DNA of 64,000 bases from Tissierellia bacterium (GTDB taxonomy: Bacteria > Bacillota > Clostridia > Tissierellales > Tepidimicrobiaceae). Location of the stretch: assembly GCA_012735215.1 (NCBI GenBank), contig JAAYHX010000006.1:62001-126000 (forward strand), written 5' to 3'. Positions 25,185 to 34,249 of the stretch are shown here, in pieces; the stretch's first letter is position 1, and every line of letters starts with the position of its first letter. The translations under genes and the position numbers were made by a program. The notes beneath the pieces were generated by a model that did not search any database, was not told where the DNA came from, and saw nothing but the letters and a program-made list of their open reading frames with translations.

Positions 25185-25794
25185 TTTTATCCCCCTTTAT
25201 AGATGTAGAAAGGTATAATCGACTAGTCCTGTGATTTGTTTAAATTATATCATAGTTTACCTTTTATATGTAATAAAAGGAATAAAATTATTTTATAGAA
25301 TATAAATGTCAATAAAAGAAAAATATCCGACACGGGGGTCGGATTTGTAGGGAAATGAGTAATAATTATGTTATTATGGGGAAGAAAGACCATTTGGGAA
25401 GTCTCTTCTTCATTATATGTCGATATTTGAGATAAGGTAAATAGGCCTTTGGTATGATATAGGGCTCTGTTTATCTTATCGGAAGGGTTTCCCTTATGAT
25501 AAGTTTAAACACACTGGGCTCTATTCTTTGTTAGTATGCCTTTTACCAGAGCTAAGCTTGCAGCATAATTTATATAGGTCAGCCTCTCCTTACAAGATTT
25601 GGAAAGCATCACCACTGGGAAAATAGATTTATTTAAAGCAAATTGCAAAGACTCTGCTTCCCACTCCTTCAATTAAATCTTTACTTGGTGGGTTTTGCCT
25701 CTGCTAGTAGGCTACAACCAATGATAAATCTTCGTTTTGGCCTTAACAGACAGGCTATAACAACTGTTAGTAATTATTAAATACTTAGTTAGAA
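25185..25794. other. 610-base gene-free, hairpin-rich gap
   Basis: Between the AraC gene and speE no coding frame is supportable. It contains the AraC promoter region (25185-25260), a small GC hairpin ATCCGAC/GTCGGAT (25329-25347), an AAGAAAGAC/GTCTCTTCTT hairpin near 25382-25412, a GATAAGGTAAATA/TGTTTATCTTATC imperfect repeat near 25430-25480, the stem CTTATC-AAGGG/CCCTT-GATAAG near 25476-25503, and the long family A palindrome at 25582-25712. Confidence 0.6.
25582..25712. repeat. Long imperfect palindrome, family A copy 2
   Basis: Shares ATTTGGAAAGCATCACCACT and the following GGGAAAATAG with copy 1 (474-511) and the GGTGGGTT of the opposite arm. Left arm GCCT...ATAGATTTA pairs with TAAATCT...AGGC. 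Loop sequence differs from copy 1. Confidence 0.65.
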
Positions 25795-26643
25795 TCAATC
25801 TTTATTCATTATCTCCAATATATAGTTTGGTAGGTAAAAGGCCCCTTGATGAACCTTTTCATTATAATATCTTGTTTCTAATCCAAGCTTTTTCCACTGA
25901 TAAGCCTCCTGATCCCTTAGAGGATCATATTTCTTTGAGGCAAAACCAAACAACCAGTGGCCTGAGGGATAGGTTGGAATATTAGCTTGATAGACTCTTG
26001 CTACAGGGTATATATCCTGTAGCTTCTCTATAGCCCTTTTAAATTCCCGCCTATCTTGCTCAAAATAGGCAGACTCACACTGATTTACTAGTATTCCATC
26101 ATCTGTCAAAGCCCTATAGCAGTTGGAATAGAATTCCTTAGTAAAAAGTCCTTCGCCTGGACCTATAGGGTCTGTCGAATCTATAATTATAAGGTCGTAG
26201 ACACTCTCTTTACCTTTGATAAATTCAACACCATCTTCAAAGAAACTATTGATTCTATCATCATCAAATCCTTTGCTTACAAAGGGAAGATACTTCTTAG
26301 ACACTTCCACTACCCTTTCATCTATTTCAACAAAATCTATATTTTCTATGGTCTTATATCTTATAAGTTCCCTTAAAGTCCCTCCGTCACCTGCACCAAC
26401 TACCAATACATTTTTGATGTTTAAATTTACTGCCATGGGAACATGGACTATCATCTCGTGGTATACAAACTCGTCCTTTTCAGTTAACATCAAAAATCCA
26501 TCAATTACTAGCACCTTGCCGTATTCGTAAGTGTCCAGCACATCTATTTGTTGAAAGGGACTTTTTAAAGAACAGAGTTGTTTCTTTACCTTAAAGGAAA
26601 ACTTGCTAAACTCATTGTGCATTTCAGTAAACCATAATTCCAT
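25795..26643 (-). CDS. speE: Spermidine synthase
   Basis: Aminopropyltransferase (282 residues) moving aminopropyl from decarboxylated SAM to putrescine, releasing methylthioadenosine. Seen: the N-terminal beta domain (LWFTEMHNEFSKFSFKVKK by its start), YHEMIVHVPM, the nucleotide-binding VLVVGAGDGGTLRELIRY (as GAGDGG), VEIDERVVEVSKKYLP, IIDSTDPIGPGEGLFTKEFY (gate-keeping loop with catalytic Asp in DSTDP), and PTYPSGHWLFGFASK. Follows speD by 12 bases on the same strand: a two-gene operon. The methylthioadenosine it makes is the entry substrate of the operon at 57-61 kb. Confidence 0.96.
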   Translation of the reverse strand: MELWFTEMHNEFSKFSFKVKKQLCSLKSPFQQIDVLDTYEYGKVLVIDGFLMLTEKDEFVYHEMIVHVPMAVNLNIKNVLVVGAGDGGTLRELIRYKTIENIDFVEIDERVVEVSKKYLPFVSKGFDDDRINSFFEDGVEFIKGKESVYDLIIIDSTDPIGPGEGLFTKEFYSNCYRALTDDGILVNQCESAYFEQDRREFKRAIEKLQDIYPVARVYQANIPTYPSGHWLFGFASKKYDPLRDQEAYQWKKLGLETRYYNEKVHQGAFYLPNYILEIMNKD

Positions 26644-26655
26644 CCCATATCCTCC

Positions 26656-27072
26656 TTATCCTATTTCCTGCTTATACACAATCTTGTCGTATTTATTATG
26701 GGAATAGGCCTTTATTTTATCTACATCACCTCTGTCCACTTCCATGGTCTCTGTTTTTTCAGCCTTTAATTTATCCTTAAGGTATTCAAAGGCAGCCCAG
26801 GGATCTACTTCTTGACCGCAGGTAAATAGATCTATAGCTGCATAACCATATTCTGGCCAGGTATGAATGGCTAGGTGGGATTCTTGAATGACTACGACTC
26901 CACTAACTCCATAGGGATTAAAGGTGTGAAATACTGACTTTACCACTGTGGCCTTGGATTTTATTGCTGCATCTACCATATGTTTTTCTATGGTTTCTGT
27001 ATCCTTTAGAATATCTACATCACAGTTGTAAAATTCAGCTAAGATATGCCTACCTAGTCTTCTATCTTCCAT
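26656..27072 (-). CDS. speD: S-adenosylmethionine decarboxylase proenzyme
   Basis: Pyruvoyl enzyme of the short class (SpeH/SpeD type 1b, 138 residues) making decarboxylated SAM for SpeE. Self-cleavage is expected between E64 and S65 in [18 protein letters not shown] (here by its core [11 protein letters not shown]), giving the pyruvoyl group on S65; H70 and C85 (FTCG) are the other processing residues. RBS AAGGAGGTTG before the ATG. First gene of speD-speE. Confidence 0.96.
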   Translation of the reverse strand: MEDRRLGRHILAEFYNCDVDILKDTETIEKHMVDAAIKSKATVVKSVFHTFNPYGVSGVVVIQESHLAIHTWPEYGYAAIDLFTCGQEVDPWAAFEYLKDKLKAEKTETMEVDRGDVDKIKAYSHNKYDKIVYKQEIG

Positions 27073-27332
27073 TTTAACAACCTCCTTTATAGTATTTAGT
27101 TGATTACTGCTACATGCAATTGTTGAAAAACTGAAAGGTTGTAGGAATATTTAATAATAATAAACTTGGAGTTTATAATTGATAAACTGATTGGCAATAT
27201 TATAATATTAATAATTTCATTTGCTGTCAACAATTTTGAGCAAATAACTTATAAAAATTTAATCATGTTTTTGGACACCTACACATATACTTTTTTATAG
27301 GATGTATAATGTACTGTAATGGGGGGTTTGAG

Positions 27333-28874
27333 ATGGAAATAGTCAAGGATATTCTCAAGGTTGAAGAACGGATAGGCTATAGAGAAGTGGAAACGTTGGT
27401 GGAAACTGAGACATATGTAGATCAGACAAAACCTGATATAGACCAGGTCCTCTGGGCAGATGGGAAAGTTGAAATTCTAAGCACAAAGATCATTCAAGAT
27501 AAAATACTTATAAATGGTTTAGTAAAATTTAAGGTAGTTTATAAATCAAAGGAAGATGAATTGAATATATATCCACTGGAGGCTAATAGCGACTTTAAAG
27601 AGGAAATAGTCATTGAAGGTATTGATGAATCTATGGCTGTAGACGTAAATCCAAGTGTAGAATATATAGAATTTGATTTGGTAGATGAAAGAAAGGTATT
27701 GCTAAATGGATTGATTAACCTGTCAGCAAGGGTAGAAAAGTCTAATTCTGTAGAGATAATAAATGAGATAACAGAAAAAAGCAACCTGCAGCTTTTAAAA
27801 GAAAAGATACAATACAATGATATAGTAAGCAGGGAAGAATCCTATGCCTTGATCAAGGAGGCTTTTGAAGTAGGAGAAAGCCAACCACCAATCTTAGAAG
27901 TGCTGAAGGTGGATATGAATCCTTATGAAAAGGAGCTGAACATATCCAGCGACAGGATCATAGTATCTGGGGTACTTGAGTGTTCAGTAATATACTTTGG
28001 AGGGAACAAACTAAATTCCATAAAGAGAGAAATACCCTTTACCCACTTCATGGATACTGAAAATGTTGAGTACGACACTAAATGCCAGCTGAAGATGGAA
28101 GCGGTAAGTGGAGAATATGAGGTCAGAGAAAATCTTGAAGGCCAGTCAAAGATACTGGATCTAGAGGCAAAGGTTAGAATTTCAGCAAAGCTATATAATC
28201 AGAAGGAAAAGGAAGTAATCATAGATGCCTATTCTACCCAAGAAAAGCTAAAATTACAGATGGATGAGATGAAGATAATGGAAAATGTAAAGGAAATAAT
28301 CAATAAAGAGCAAATATCCAAAGAGATAAGCCACAGAGAGTTTAAGGAGATATATGCAATTGAAGGCAGCCCCAAAATTATAGACAATCAATATGTAGAT
28401 GACAAGATTCTTGTGGAGGGGATACTGCCCATAACCATATACTATATGGATAAGATAGGAGATAGTATTACCACCTGCAAGGAGGAAATTCCCTATAAAT
28501 TCTATGTAAATGGGGAAGCCATGGGCAAGGATGTGGTCATAAACACAGAATCTAACCTAGAAAACATAAGGTATACCTTGAAGGATGATGTATTGATAAT
28601 AGATGTAACTGTAAGAAATCAAATATCAGTAAATAGGGAAAGGAAGATCAAGGTAGTAAATAATATAGAAGAAACTGGAGAGTTAATAGATAATAAGAAG
28701 AGACCAAGCATAATAGTCTATATAGTTCAAAAACATGACCAGCTATGGGATATAGCTAAGAGGTACAATACAACCATGGAGGAGATAATTGAATCCAACA
28801 ACATAATTAATCCATCAAACCTAATGCCAGGAGAGAAAATCGTAATAGAAAAGAAAGTAGATATAGATTTTTAA
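27333..28874 (+). CDS. sipL: SPOCS/DUF3794-LysM spore coat morphogenetic protein (SipL-like)
   Basis: A 513-residue protein with several DUF3794 (SPOCS) repeats over residues about 30-440 (GYREVETLVETETYV at the start; repeats contain KILINGLVKFKVVY, ILVEGILPITIYY) and a C-terminal LysM domain (about 458-505: VQKHDQLWDIAKRYNTT, NPSNLMPGEKIVI). This is the architecture of C. difficile SipL, which binds SpoIVA and anchors the coat to the forespore. Start ATG 27333 follows GGGGGGTTTGAG; the eight-codon longer frame lacks an RBS. ispE follows, then spoIIR further down, an order also recalled for C. difficile. Confidence 0.88.
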   Translation: MEIVKDILKVEERIGYREVETLVETETYVDQTKPDIDQVLWADGKVEILSTKIIQDKILINGLVKFKVVYKSKEDELNIYPLEANSDFKEEIVIEGIDESMAVDVNPSVEYIEFDLVDERKVLLNGLINLSARVEKSNSVEIINEITEKSNLQLLKEKIQYNDIVSREESYALIKEAFEVGESQPPILEVLKVDMNPYEKELNISSDRIIVSGVLECSVIYFGGNKLNSIKREIPFTHFMDTENVEYDTKCQLKMEAVSGEYEVRENLEGQSKILDLEAKVRISAKLYNQKEKEVIIDAYSTQEKLKLQMDEMKIMENVKEIINKEQISKEISHREFKEIYAIEGSPKIIDNQYVDDKILVEGILPITIYYMDKIGDSITTCKEEIPYKFYVNGEAMGKDVVINTESNLENIRYTLKDDVLIIDVTVRNQISVNRERKIKVVNNIEETGELIDNKKRPSIIVYIVQKHDQLWDIAKRYNTTMEEIIESNNIINPSNLMPGEKIVIEKKVDIDF

Positions 28875-28940
28875 CATCACACACTAATATTTTATGATAT
28901 AATATATCCGTCAATTTTATAAAAGGAGAATATAGAACCT

Positions 28941-29795
28941 ATGGAAGAAGTAGTTATAGAGGCATATGGGAAGATAAACCTGGCACTAGATGTGTTGTAT
29001 CCTAGAGATGACGGATATCATGAGATTGACACCATAATGCAGCAGATTGATTTAAAGGATACTCTTATTCTAAGAAATATTGATGAAGACAAGGTGATAA
29101 TAGAGAGTAATTGTAAGGACATCCCCTTAGATGAAACTAACCTGGTTTACAAGGCTTGGGAAAAGATAGTAAAAGAAGCTAATTTGAAAAGAGGAATCCA
29201 TATAACCATTCATAAGAATATTCCAGTAGCTGCCGGTTTGGCTGGTGGAAGTACAAACGCAGCAGCTGTTCTCAAAGGCTTAAACATATTATGGGACTTA
29301 AACCTATCCCAAAAGAGGCTTATGGAAATCGGGATGGAGATTGGTGCTGATGTGCCTTTCTGCATACTAGGAGGAACTGCTCATGCTAAGGGAATAGGGG
29401 AGAAGCTTACAAGGATTAAAAGCTTTTCAAACAAGCTAATCCTTCTTGCAAATATTGGTAAGGAAGTATCTACTGCAGATGTATATGATAGGCTAGATTT
29501 ACAGAATAGGCAAGATAGGATTCCAATAGATAAGCTAGTAGAATATATAGAAGAAGATATGGTAATAGAACTATCCCAAAATATAGCAAATGTAATGGAA
29601 TCAGTGGTTATAGAGGACTATCCAGTTATAGCAGAAATAAAAGAACATATGATGAGGCATGGGGCTTTGGGAAGCCTTATGAGCGGTAGTGGTCCCACTG
29701 TATTTGGAATATTTGATGATGAAGAAAAGCTTCTACGATGTAAAGAATTTTTGGAAAGGAAAGTAGAAAAAGTATTTTTAGCTAAAACAATATAA
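28941..29795 (+). CDS. ispE: 4-diphosphocytidyl-2-C-methyl-D-erythritol kinase
   Basis: GHMP kinase of the MEP isoprenoid pathway (284 residues). Seen: AYGKINLALDVL with the catalytic-type Lys, DGYHEIDTIMQQID, the ATP loop PVAAGLAGGSTNAAAVL (as AGLAGGSTNAA), GADVPFCILGGTA, and LMSGSGPTVFGIF near the C terminus. Promoter-like TATGATATAATAT precedes it; a terminator follows immediately. Confidence 0.96.
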   Translation: MEEVVIEAYGKINLALDVLYPRDDGYHEIDTIMQQIDLKDTLILRNIDEDKVIIESNCKDIPLDETNLVYKAWEKIVKEANLKRGIHITIHKNIPVAAGLAGGSTNAAAVLKGLNILWDLNLSQKRLMEIGMEIGADVPFCILGGTAHAKGIGEKLTRIKSFSNKLILLANIGKEVSTADVYDRLDLQNRQDRIPIDKLVEYIEEDMVIELSQNIANVMESVVIEDYPVIAEIKEHMMRHGALGSLMSGSGPTVFGIFDDEEKLLRCKEFLERKVEKVFLAKTI

Positions 29796-29803
29796 ATATG
29801 TAT

Positions 29804-29856
29804 AAAAGGCCCACTTTCTGCTTACTATAAGTAAGTAGCAGGAGGTGGGCTTTTTT
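29804..29856 (+). terminator. Terminator of ispE overlapping the next RBS
   Basis: AAAAGGCCCAC...CTGCTTACT pairs with AGTAAGTAGCAG...GTGGGCTTTTTT. The right arm contains AGGAGG, the apparent Shine-Dalgarno of the next small gene. Confidence 0.8.
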
Positions 29857-30061
29857 GTTTGGATTTTTATATTGGTTAAAAGATAGATACAATCTGTTTA
29901 CACCATTTATATTCATATTTATAGCCATGCTGTCCATGATACACGATGGCAGAAGATATAAGTCAAAAAATAATAATAAAGAATACAAGATAATAAAAGC
30001 TTTTTCCTACTCCTATATAGTATTAGGAATAGTGATATTTGTGCTCTTATGGATTAGTTAG
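29855..30061 (+). CDS. Small two-helix membrane protein upstream of ger operon
   Basis: A 68-residue protein with two membrane helices (about 14-30, FTPFIFIFIAMLSMI; about 46-66, AFSYSYIVLGIVIFVLLW) and a basic loop (RRYKSKNNNKEYK). It resembles the short CLC_0170-type membrane proteins seen beside clostridial germination operons, but this is a weak recollection. The TTG start at 29855 has AGGAGG nine bases upstream, inside the ispE terminator stem. Nine bases separate its stop from gerKA-like gene, so it is probably the first gene of the germinant-receptor operon. Confidence 0.6.
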   Translation: MFGFLYWLKDRYNLFTPFIFIFIAMLSMIHDGRRYKSKNNNKEYKIIKAFSYSYIVLGIVIFVLLWIS

Positions 30062-30070
30062 GAGGATAAT

Positions 30071-31561
30071 ATGGTGGATAAGATTTCAAAGGACATAAAG
30101 GAGAATGTTGAGAAGTTCAAAAACACATTTAAAGACGCTGATGACCTAGTCTATAGGAACATAAAGATAGGAAAAAAGAATAAAAAAGAAGCCTACTTAA
30201 TATTCATAGATGGAATGGTGGATAAGTCTGTAATAAGCGACTATGCCATTGAAGTCTTATTTGATGAAATGGAAATAGATGAATCCAATTTGGATTCCTA
30301 TAAGACTTCCTTATCAGAAAAGATATCCGAGGAATCAATTGCAGTACATGATGTAAAAGAAGAAGATTCCTATGATAAATTAGTTGATATGATATTAGCT
30401 GGAGAAACTGTATTGTTAATAGATGGGTCAGATAAAGCTCTTATACTGTCTACAAGAGGTTGGCCTACAAGGGGTGTACAGGAGCCTCAGACTGAAACTG
30501 TGGTAAGAGGTCCAAGGGATGGATTTGTAGAAACACTGCGATTCAACACTGCTCTTTTAAGAAGACATATAAGAGATCCTAAGCTAAAGATCAAAACCTT
30601 ACAAGTAGGCAGAAGGTCAAAGACTGATGTGGCAGTTGTATATATTGAAGATATTGCAAATGATAAGATAGTAGAGGAAGTCATAAATAGGATTAATAAA
30701 ATTGACATAGATTACTTACCAGGAAGTGCAGCTATGGAAGCACTAATTGAAGATAGCTATCTATCCCTTTTTCCCCAATTGGAAAACACTGAACGACCTG
30801 ATTCTGCAGCAGCTTCCCTTTTAGAAGGCAGAGTTGTAATTATTGTTGATAACACTCCTTTCGTTTTGATGGTGCCTGCTACAATAGGTACCTTATTTCA
30901 ATCAACGGAAGATTATTATAGCCGATGGCCAATTGGTACTTTAGTAAGGTTTGTAAGGATACTATCTGCAATTCTTACAGCTGTATCCCCAGCTTTATAT
31001 ATAGCTTTTACTGCCTATCATCCAGGGCTAATACCTACAGCATTTACCCTATACTTAGCTGCCAGTAGGGTAAATGTGCCTTTCCCCGCAGTAATAGAAG
31101 CATTCCTAATGGAAATCACCATTGAAATACTAAGGGAATCTGGTACCAGAATTGCAGGACCTATAGGTACTACCATAGGTATAGTTGGTGGTATTATCAT
31201 TGGGCAAGCAGCCGTAGAAGCTGGTATAGTTAGCCCTCTAAAGATAATCATAACAGCAATAACTACTATTTCATTTTTTGCGATACCCAGTTATGAATGG
31301 GCTTCATCCTTGAGGATTATCAGATTTGCATTTATGTTTTTGGCTGCAGTACTAGGTCTTTATGGGCTTATGTTGGGGATAGCCATACTAATAGTCCACT
31401 TAGCAAAACTAGAAAGCTTCACAGTGCCATTTTCAGCTCCTTATTCTGGCCTAGGTTTAAAAGAAGGGGACTTAAAGGACACGTTAGTAAAAGCGCCTAT
31501 ACAAAAATTAAAACGCAGACCACAATTTACATTCCCCAAGGATAAAACGAGAATGAAGTAA
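30071..31561 (+). CDS. gerKA: Spore germinant receptor, A subunit
   Basis: GerA-family A subunit of an inner-membrane nutrient germinant receptor (496 residues). A soluble N-terminal region (1-~270) includes TRGWPTRGVQEPQTETVVRGPRDGF (seen as QEPQTETVVRGPRDGF) and the LLEGRVVIIVDNTPFVLM transition; then several membrane helices with WPIGTLVRFVRIL, GLIPTAFTLYLA, VNVPFPAVIEAFLMEITIEILRESGTRI (by VPFPAVIEA and REAG-like RESGTRIAGPIG). Followed by B and C subunits. The nutrient recognised cannot be told; symbol is generic. Confidence 0.93.
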   Translation: MVDKISKDIKENVEKFKNTFKDADDLVYRNIKIGKKNKKEAYLIFIDGMVDKSVISDYAIEVLFDEMEIDESNLDSYKTSLSEKISEESIAVHDVKEEDSYDKLVDMILAGETVLLIDGSDKALILSTRGWPTRGVQEPQTETVVRGPRDGFVETLRFNTALLRRHIRDPKLKIKTLQVGRRSKTDVAVVYIEDIANDKIVEEVINRINKIDIDYLPGSAAMEALIEDSYLSLFPQLENTERPDSAAASLLEGRVVIIVDNTPFVLMVPATIGTLFQSTEDYYSRWPIGTLVRFVRILSAILTAVSPALYIAFTAYHPGLIPTAFTLYLAASRVNVPFPAVIEAFLMEITIEILRESGTRIAGPIGTTIGIVGGIIIGQAAVEAGIVSPLKIIITAITTISFFAIPSYEWASSLRIIRFAFMFLAAVLGLYGLMLGIAILIVHLAKLESFTVPFSAPYSGLGLKEGDLKDTLVKAPIQKLKRRPQFTFPKDKTRMK

Positions 31562-31571
31562 AGGTGATAAT

Positions 31572-32666
31572 ATGAAAAAAAATGAAACCATATCCAATTT
31601 ACAAATAAGAAACTTGCTAATTACTACTGTTATTGGTGTAGGCATATTATCCTTACCAAACCAGATGGTTACCATTTTGGATAACGATGGCTGGATACCC
31701 ATCATATTTGGTGGTTTGTTGGTTATACCCTTTGCTGTAATGTTGGATAGAGTTTATAAGCTTTATCCTGATAAAAATATCTATCAAATAGGTAGGGAGG
31801 TTTATGGAAAATTCATATTTAATATTTTTATGATAATTATACTAATGTATTTTGTAATACAGGATGCTTATGTAGCCAGGATCTTTGCAGAAGTGGTAAA
31901 GGCTTACCTATTAGAAACTACTCCTATAGAAGTTATTATAATAACCATATTATTCATATCTGCCTATCTAGCTAGATGCGAAATCCAAGTATTAGGTAGA
32001 GTTGCTACTTTGGTTTATGTTATTTTAATAACTCTAGTTGGCTTTTTAGTACTTATTAGCCTACCAGATGCAGACCCAACAAATATGCTTCCTGTTTTCA
32101 ATGCAGACTTTAAAAAGCTTCCCAGTGCAATTACAGGGGCCCTTTTTTCCTATGCTGGTTATGAAGTAGTATTCATAGCCTATTCTTCATCAGATGATAA
32201 GAATAACACATTAAAATACATTATAAGAGGTCTATTAGTTGTAATTGGTATATACTTAATAGTATTTGTAATAACCCTATCTTTATTTGGAATTGATCAG
32301 GTAAAAAGGCAAATCTGGCCTACTATTGCCATAGCCAATGAGGTGGATTTGCCCGGATATTTTTTAGAAGACCTAGAGGGTATAATATTGGCTCTTTGGG
32401 TTGTGATTGTTTATTCCACATTGGGACCTTTATTATTTGCTGCTAGCAGGATTTTTTTAAATATCTTTACTACAAAGTCCCATGACTTTATTGTACTTTT
32501 ATTAATTCCTATTATATACGTGATTTCAATACTACCTGTAAATGTAGTTGAGGTTTATGAAAAATTTGGAAAGGTATCAAATTATTTTATAGCTGCTTCC
32601 ATAATGGGTATACCAGCTGTTCTATTTATTGGAGCATTAGTGAAAAAGAGGAGGAGTAAAGCATGA
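31572..32666 (+). CDS. gerKB: Spore germinant receptor, B subunit (permease-like)
   Basis: GerAB-type amino-acid/polyamine/organocation-like permease (364 residues, about ten membrane helices) thought to bind the nutrient germinant. Seen: helix 1 with NLLITTVIGVGILSLP, YFVIQDAYVARIFAEVVK, the loop ALFSYAGYEVVFIAYS, and the last helix before a basic KKRRSKA tail. The stop overlaps gerKC by four bases. RBS AAAGGTGATAAT. Confidence 0.93.
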   Translation: MKKNETISNLQIRNLLITTVIGVGILSLPNQMVTILDNDGWIPIIFGGLLVIPFAVMLDRVYKLYPDKNIYQIGREVYGKFIFNIFMIIILMYFVIQDAYVARIFAEVVKAYLLETTPIEVIIITILFISAYLARCEIQVLGRVATLVYVILITLVGFLVLISLPDADPTNMLPVFNADFKKLPSAITGALFSYAGYEVVFIAYSSSDDKNNTLKYIIRGLLVVIGIYLIVFVITLSLFGIDQVKRQIWPTIAIANEVDLPGYFLEDLEGIILALWVVIVYSTLGPLLFAASRIFLNIFTTKSHDFIVLLLIPIIYVISILPVNVVEVYEKFGKVSNYFIAASIMGIPAVLFIGALVKKRRSKA

Positions 32667-33787
32667 AAAAGCTATTGGTCCTATTGCTAATAAGTTCACT
32701 CATGCTTACTTCTGGATGCTGGGATAGCAGAGAAATAGAGGAAAGGCTATTTGTAACTGCAATAGCTGTAGATATAAATGAAGAGGTTCAAGAAGGGAAT
32801 GTTAATAGATTAATCATAACATACAAATATCCCAATATTAATACCATTGGAAAGAATTCAGGTAGTGGACCTATTAATTTTACCTTATCAATACCAGCCA
32901 GTGGTATATCTGAAGAATCAACAGCATTTATGGGAGAAGCACCTTTCCCTTTCTATTTCAAGCACTTGAAGGTTATCATATTTTCTAAGGAGCTGCTAGA
33001 ACATGAAGAATTAGTAAGACATATTTTAGATGAGCTAAATAGGTCTCCCCAAATCAACAAAAGGGCTAGAATAGCGGTAACAGAAGGAAAAGCCAGAGAT
33101 GTGTTAAAAGTTACTGGTGACCAAGAGTATCGAATAGAAGGTAGTATCTATCAAGTATTAAGAAATAATAAATTTACCAACAGGTTTACTGTTAAAAGCC
33201 TAACGGACTTAATAACGGATTTTGATGTTACTGGGGTTACCATTGTTCCAAGGATAAGTATAGTAAGTGGGAAATTTGTAGTATCTGGAGGATGTATATT
33301 AAAGAACTATAAATTTTTAGCTTGGGTTGATCAAAACCAAAATAGAGCTATAAATATAATGAATGGAATAATAGGATTAGAAAATATAGATACCATTTAT
33401 AATGGCATACTGTTGTCCTATACAGTTACAAGAGGTTCTTCCAGAAAAAAAGTAACATTTGATGATGGAATAACTGTAAGATTTGATATTAAACTTGAAG
33501 GATATCTACAAGGATATAATATATCTCAAAAGAATCTAGTGTATGATGAGAAAACCTTGAAAGGCATAGAAAATAACATAGCAGAGGAATTGGAGAAAAA
33601 GATACTAGATACTAGAAAATTTTTAGATGAAATAGGTGCACCTTTATTTGGAGTTGGTGAACATGTAAGTAAATTTCACCCTAAAATGTGGAAGCAGGTA
33701 AAAGACAATTGGCAAGAAATGATGCCAGAGGTTAAATTTCAGTTGAATATAGATGTAAATATAAGAAGAACAGGACTCACTAAGTAG
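32663..33787 (+). CDS. gerKC: Spore germinant receptor, C subunit lipoprotein
   Basis: Ger(x)C-family lipoprotein (374 residues). The lipobox is LTSGC with Cys19 after a hydrophobic leader; WDSREIEERLFVTAIAVD is the family N terminus (as CWDSREIEER). Also ESTAFMGEAPFPFYFKHLKVIIFSKELLE (by its end LKVIIFSKELLE) and the C-terminal domain with HPKMWKQVKDNWQEM. ATG overlaps the gerKB stop. The transcript ends in a long hairpin that is a member of the dispersed family B palindromes. Confidence 0.94.
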   Translation: MKKLLVLLLISSLMLTSGCWDSREIEERLFVTAIAVDINEEVQEGNVNRLIITYKYPNINTIGKNSGSGPINFTLSIPASGISEESTAFMGEAPFPFYFKHLKVIIFSKELLEHEELVRHILDELNRSPQINKRARIAVTEGKARDVLKVTGDQEYRIEGSIYQVLRNNKFTNRFTVKSLTDLITDFDVTGVTIVPRISIVSGKFVVSGGCILKNYKFLAWVDQNQNRAINIMNGIIGLENIDTIYNGILLSYTVTRGSSRKKVTFDDGITVRFDIKLEGYLQGYNISQKNLVYDEKTLKGIENNIAEELEKKILDTRKFLDEIGAPLFGVGEHVSKFHPKMWKQVKDNWQEMMPEVKFQLNIDVNIRRTGLTK

Positions 33788-33802
33788 ATTATATGAATAT
33801 AA

Positions 33803-33882
33803 GAGAGCCAGTCTCCAAAGTTTTGTCAAGTACTCCACTTAAGAGCTTGACAAATCTTGGAGAAGGAGGCTCATTTTTTGCT
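33803..33882 (+). terminator. ger operon terminator, family B palindrome copy 2
   Basis: GAGAGCC...TTTTGTCAAG pairs with CTTGACAAATCTTGGAGA...GGCTC, followed by ATTTTTTG. Bases 33846-33882 match 762-798 of family B copy 1 at about 31 of 37 positions, but here the loop is short and a T-run makes it a workable terminator. Confidence 0.75.
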
Positions 33883-33938
33883 TTCCTATCCAATTTTAGA
33901 CCCCATTATAATATAATAAATAATATAGAGGTTTATTT

Positions 33939-34142
33939 TTGAAAAAGGGGATTGTTATTATGTTTGGATGTTTAATTTCCTTTATTGTCTTGATTTTTTC
34001 CATTATTTTAACTTTTGTCATTTTAATTTTCACAGGAGTTTCTATTACTCTTGGGCTATTTCTTGGATTGCTAGCTAAAATATTAATTCCTTTCATATTG
34101 ATTGGAATAGGAATTAATTTAATTATTAGGAAAAGAAGTTGA
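33939..34142 (+). CDS. Small two-helix hydrophobic protein
   Basis: A 60- to 67-residue, very hydrophobic protein with two membrane helices (FGCLISFIVLIFSIILTFVILIF split by GVSITLGLFLGLLAKILIPFILIGIGINLI, here named only by their ends FGCLIS...LIF and LGLFLG...GINL) and a basic RKRS end. No family recognised. Start is uncertain: TTG 33939 has AGAGG seven bases upstream, and ATG 33960 has AAAGGGG nine upstream. It stands alone between the ger operon and spoIIR. Low-complexity hydrophobic ORFs can be spurious, but the good RBS and uninterrupted helices favour a real gene. Confidence 0.5.
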   Translation: MKKGIVIMFGCLISFIVLIFSIILTFVILIFTGVSITLGLFLGLLAKILIPFILIGIGINLIIRKRS

Positions 34143-34249
34143 CCCAGCAATTATATCTATAACTAACTAAAAATACTCAATCTGGTATAAAAAAACAAAA
34201 GAAGGAGATAATTATTGCTAAAGGAAAAATAAATCGAGGAGGAAATTTA

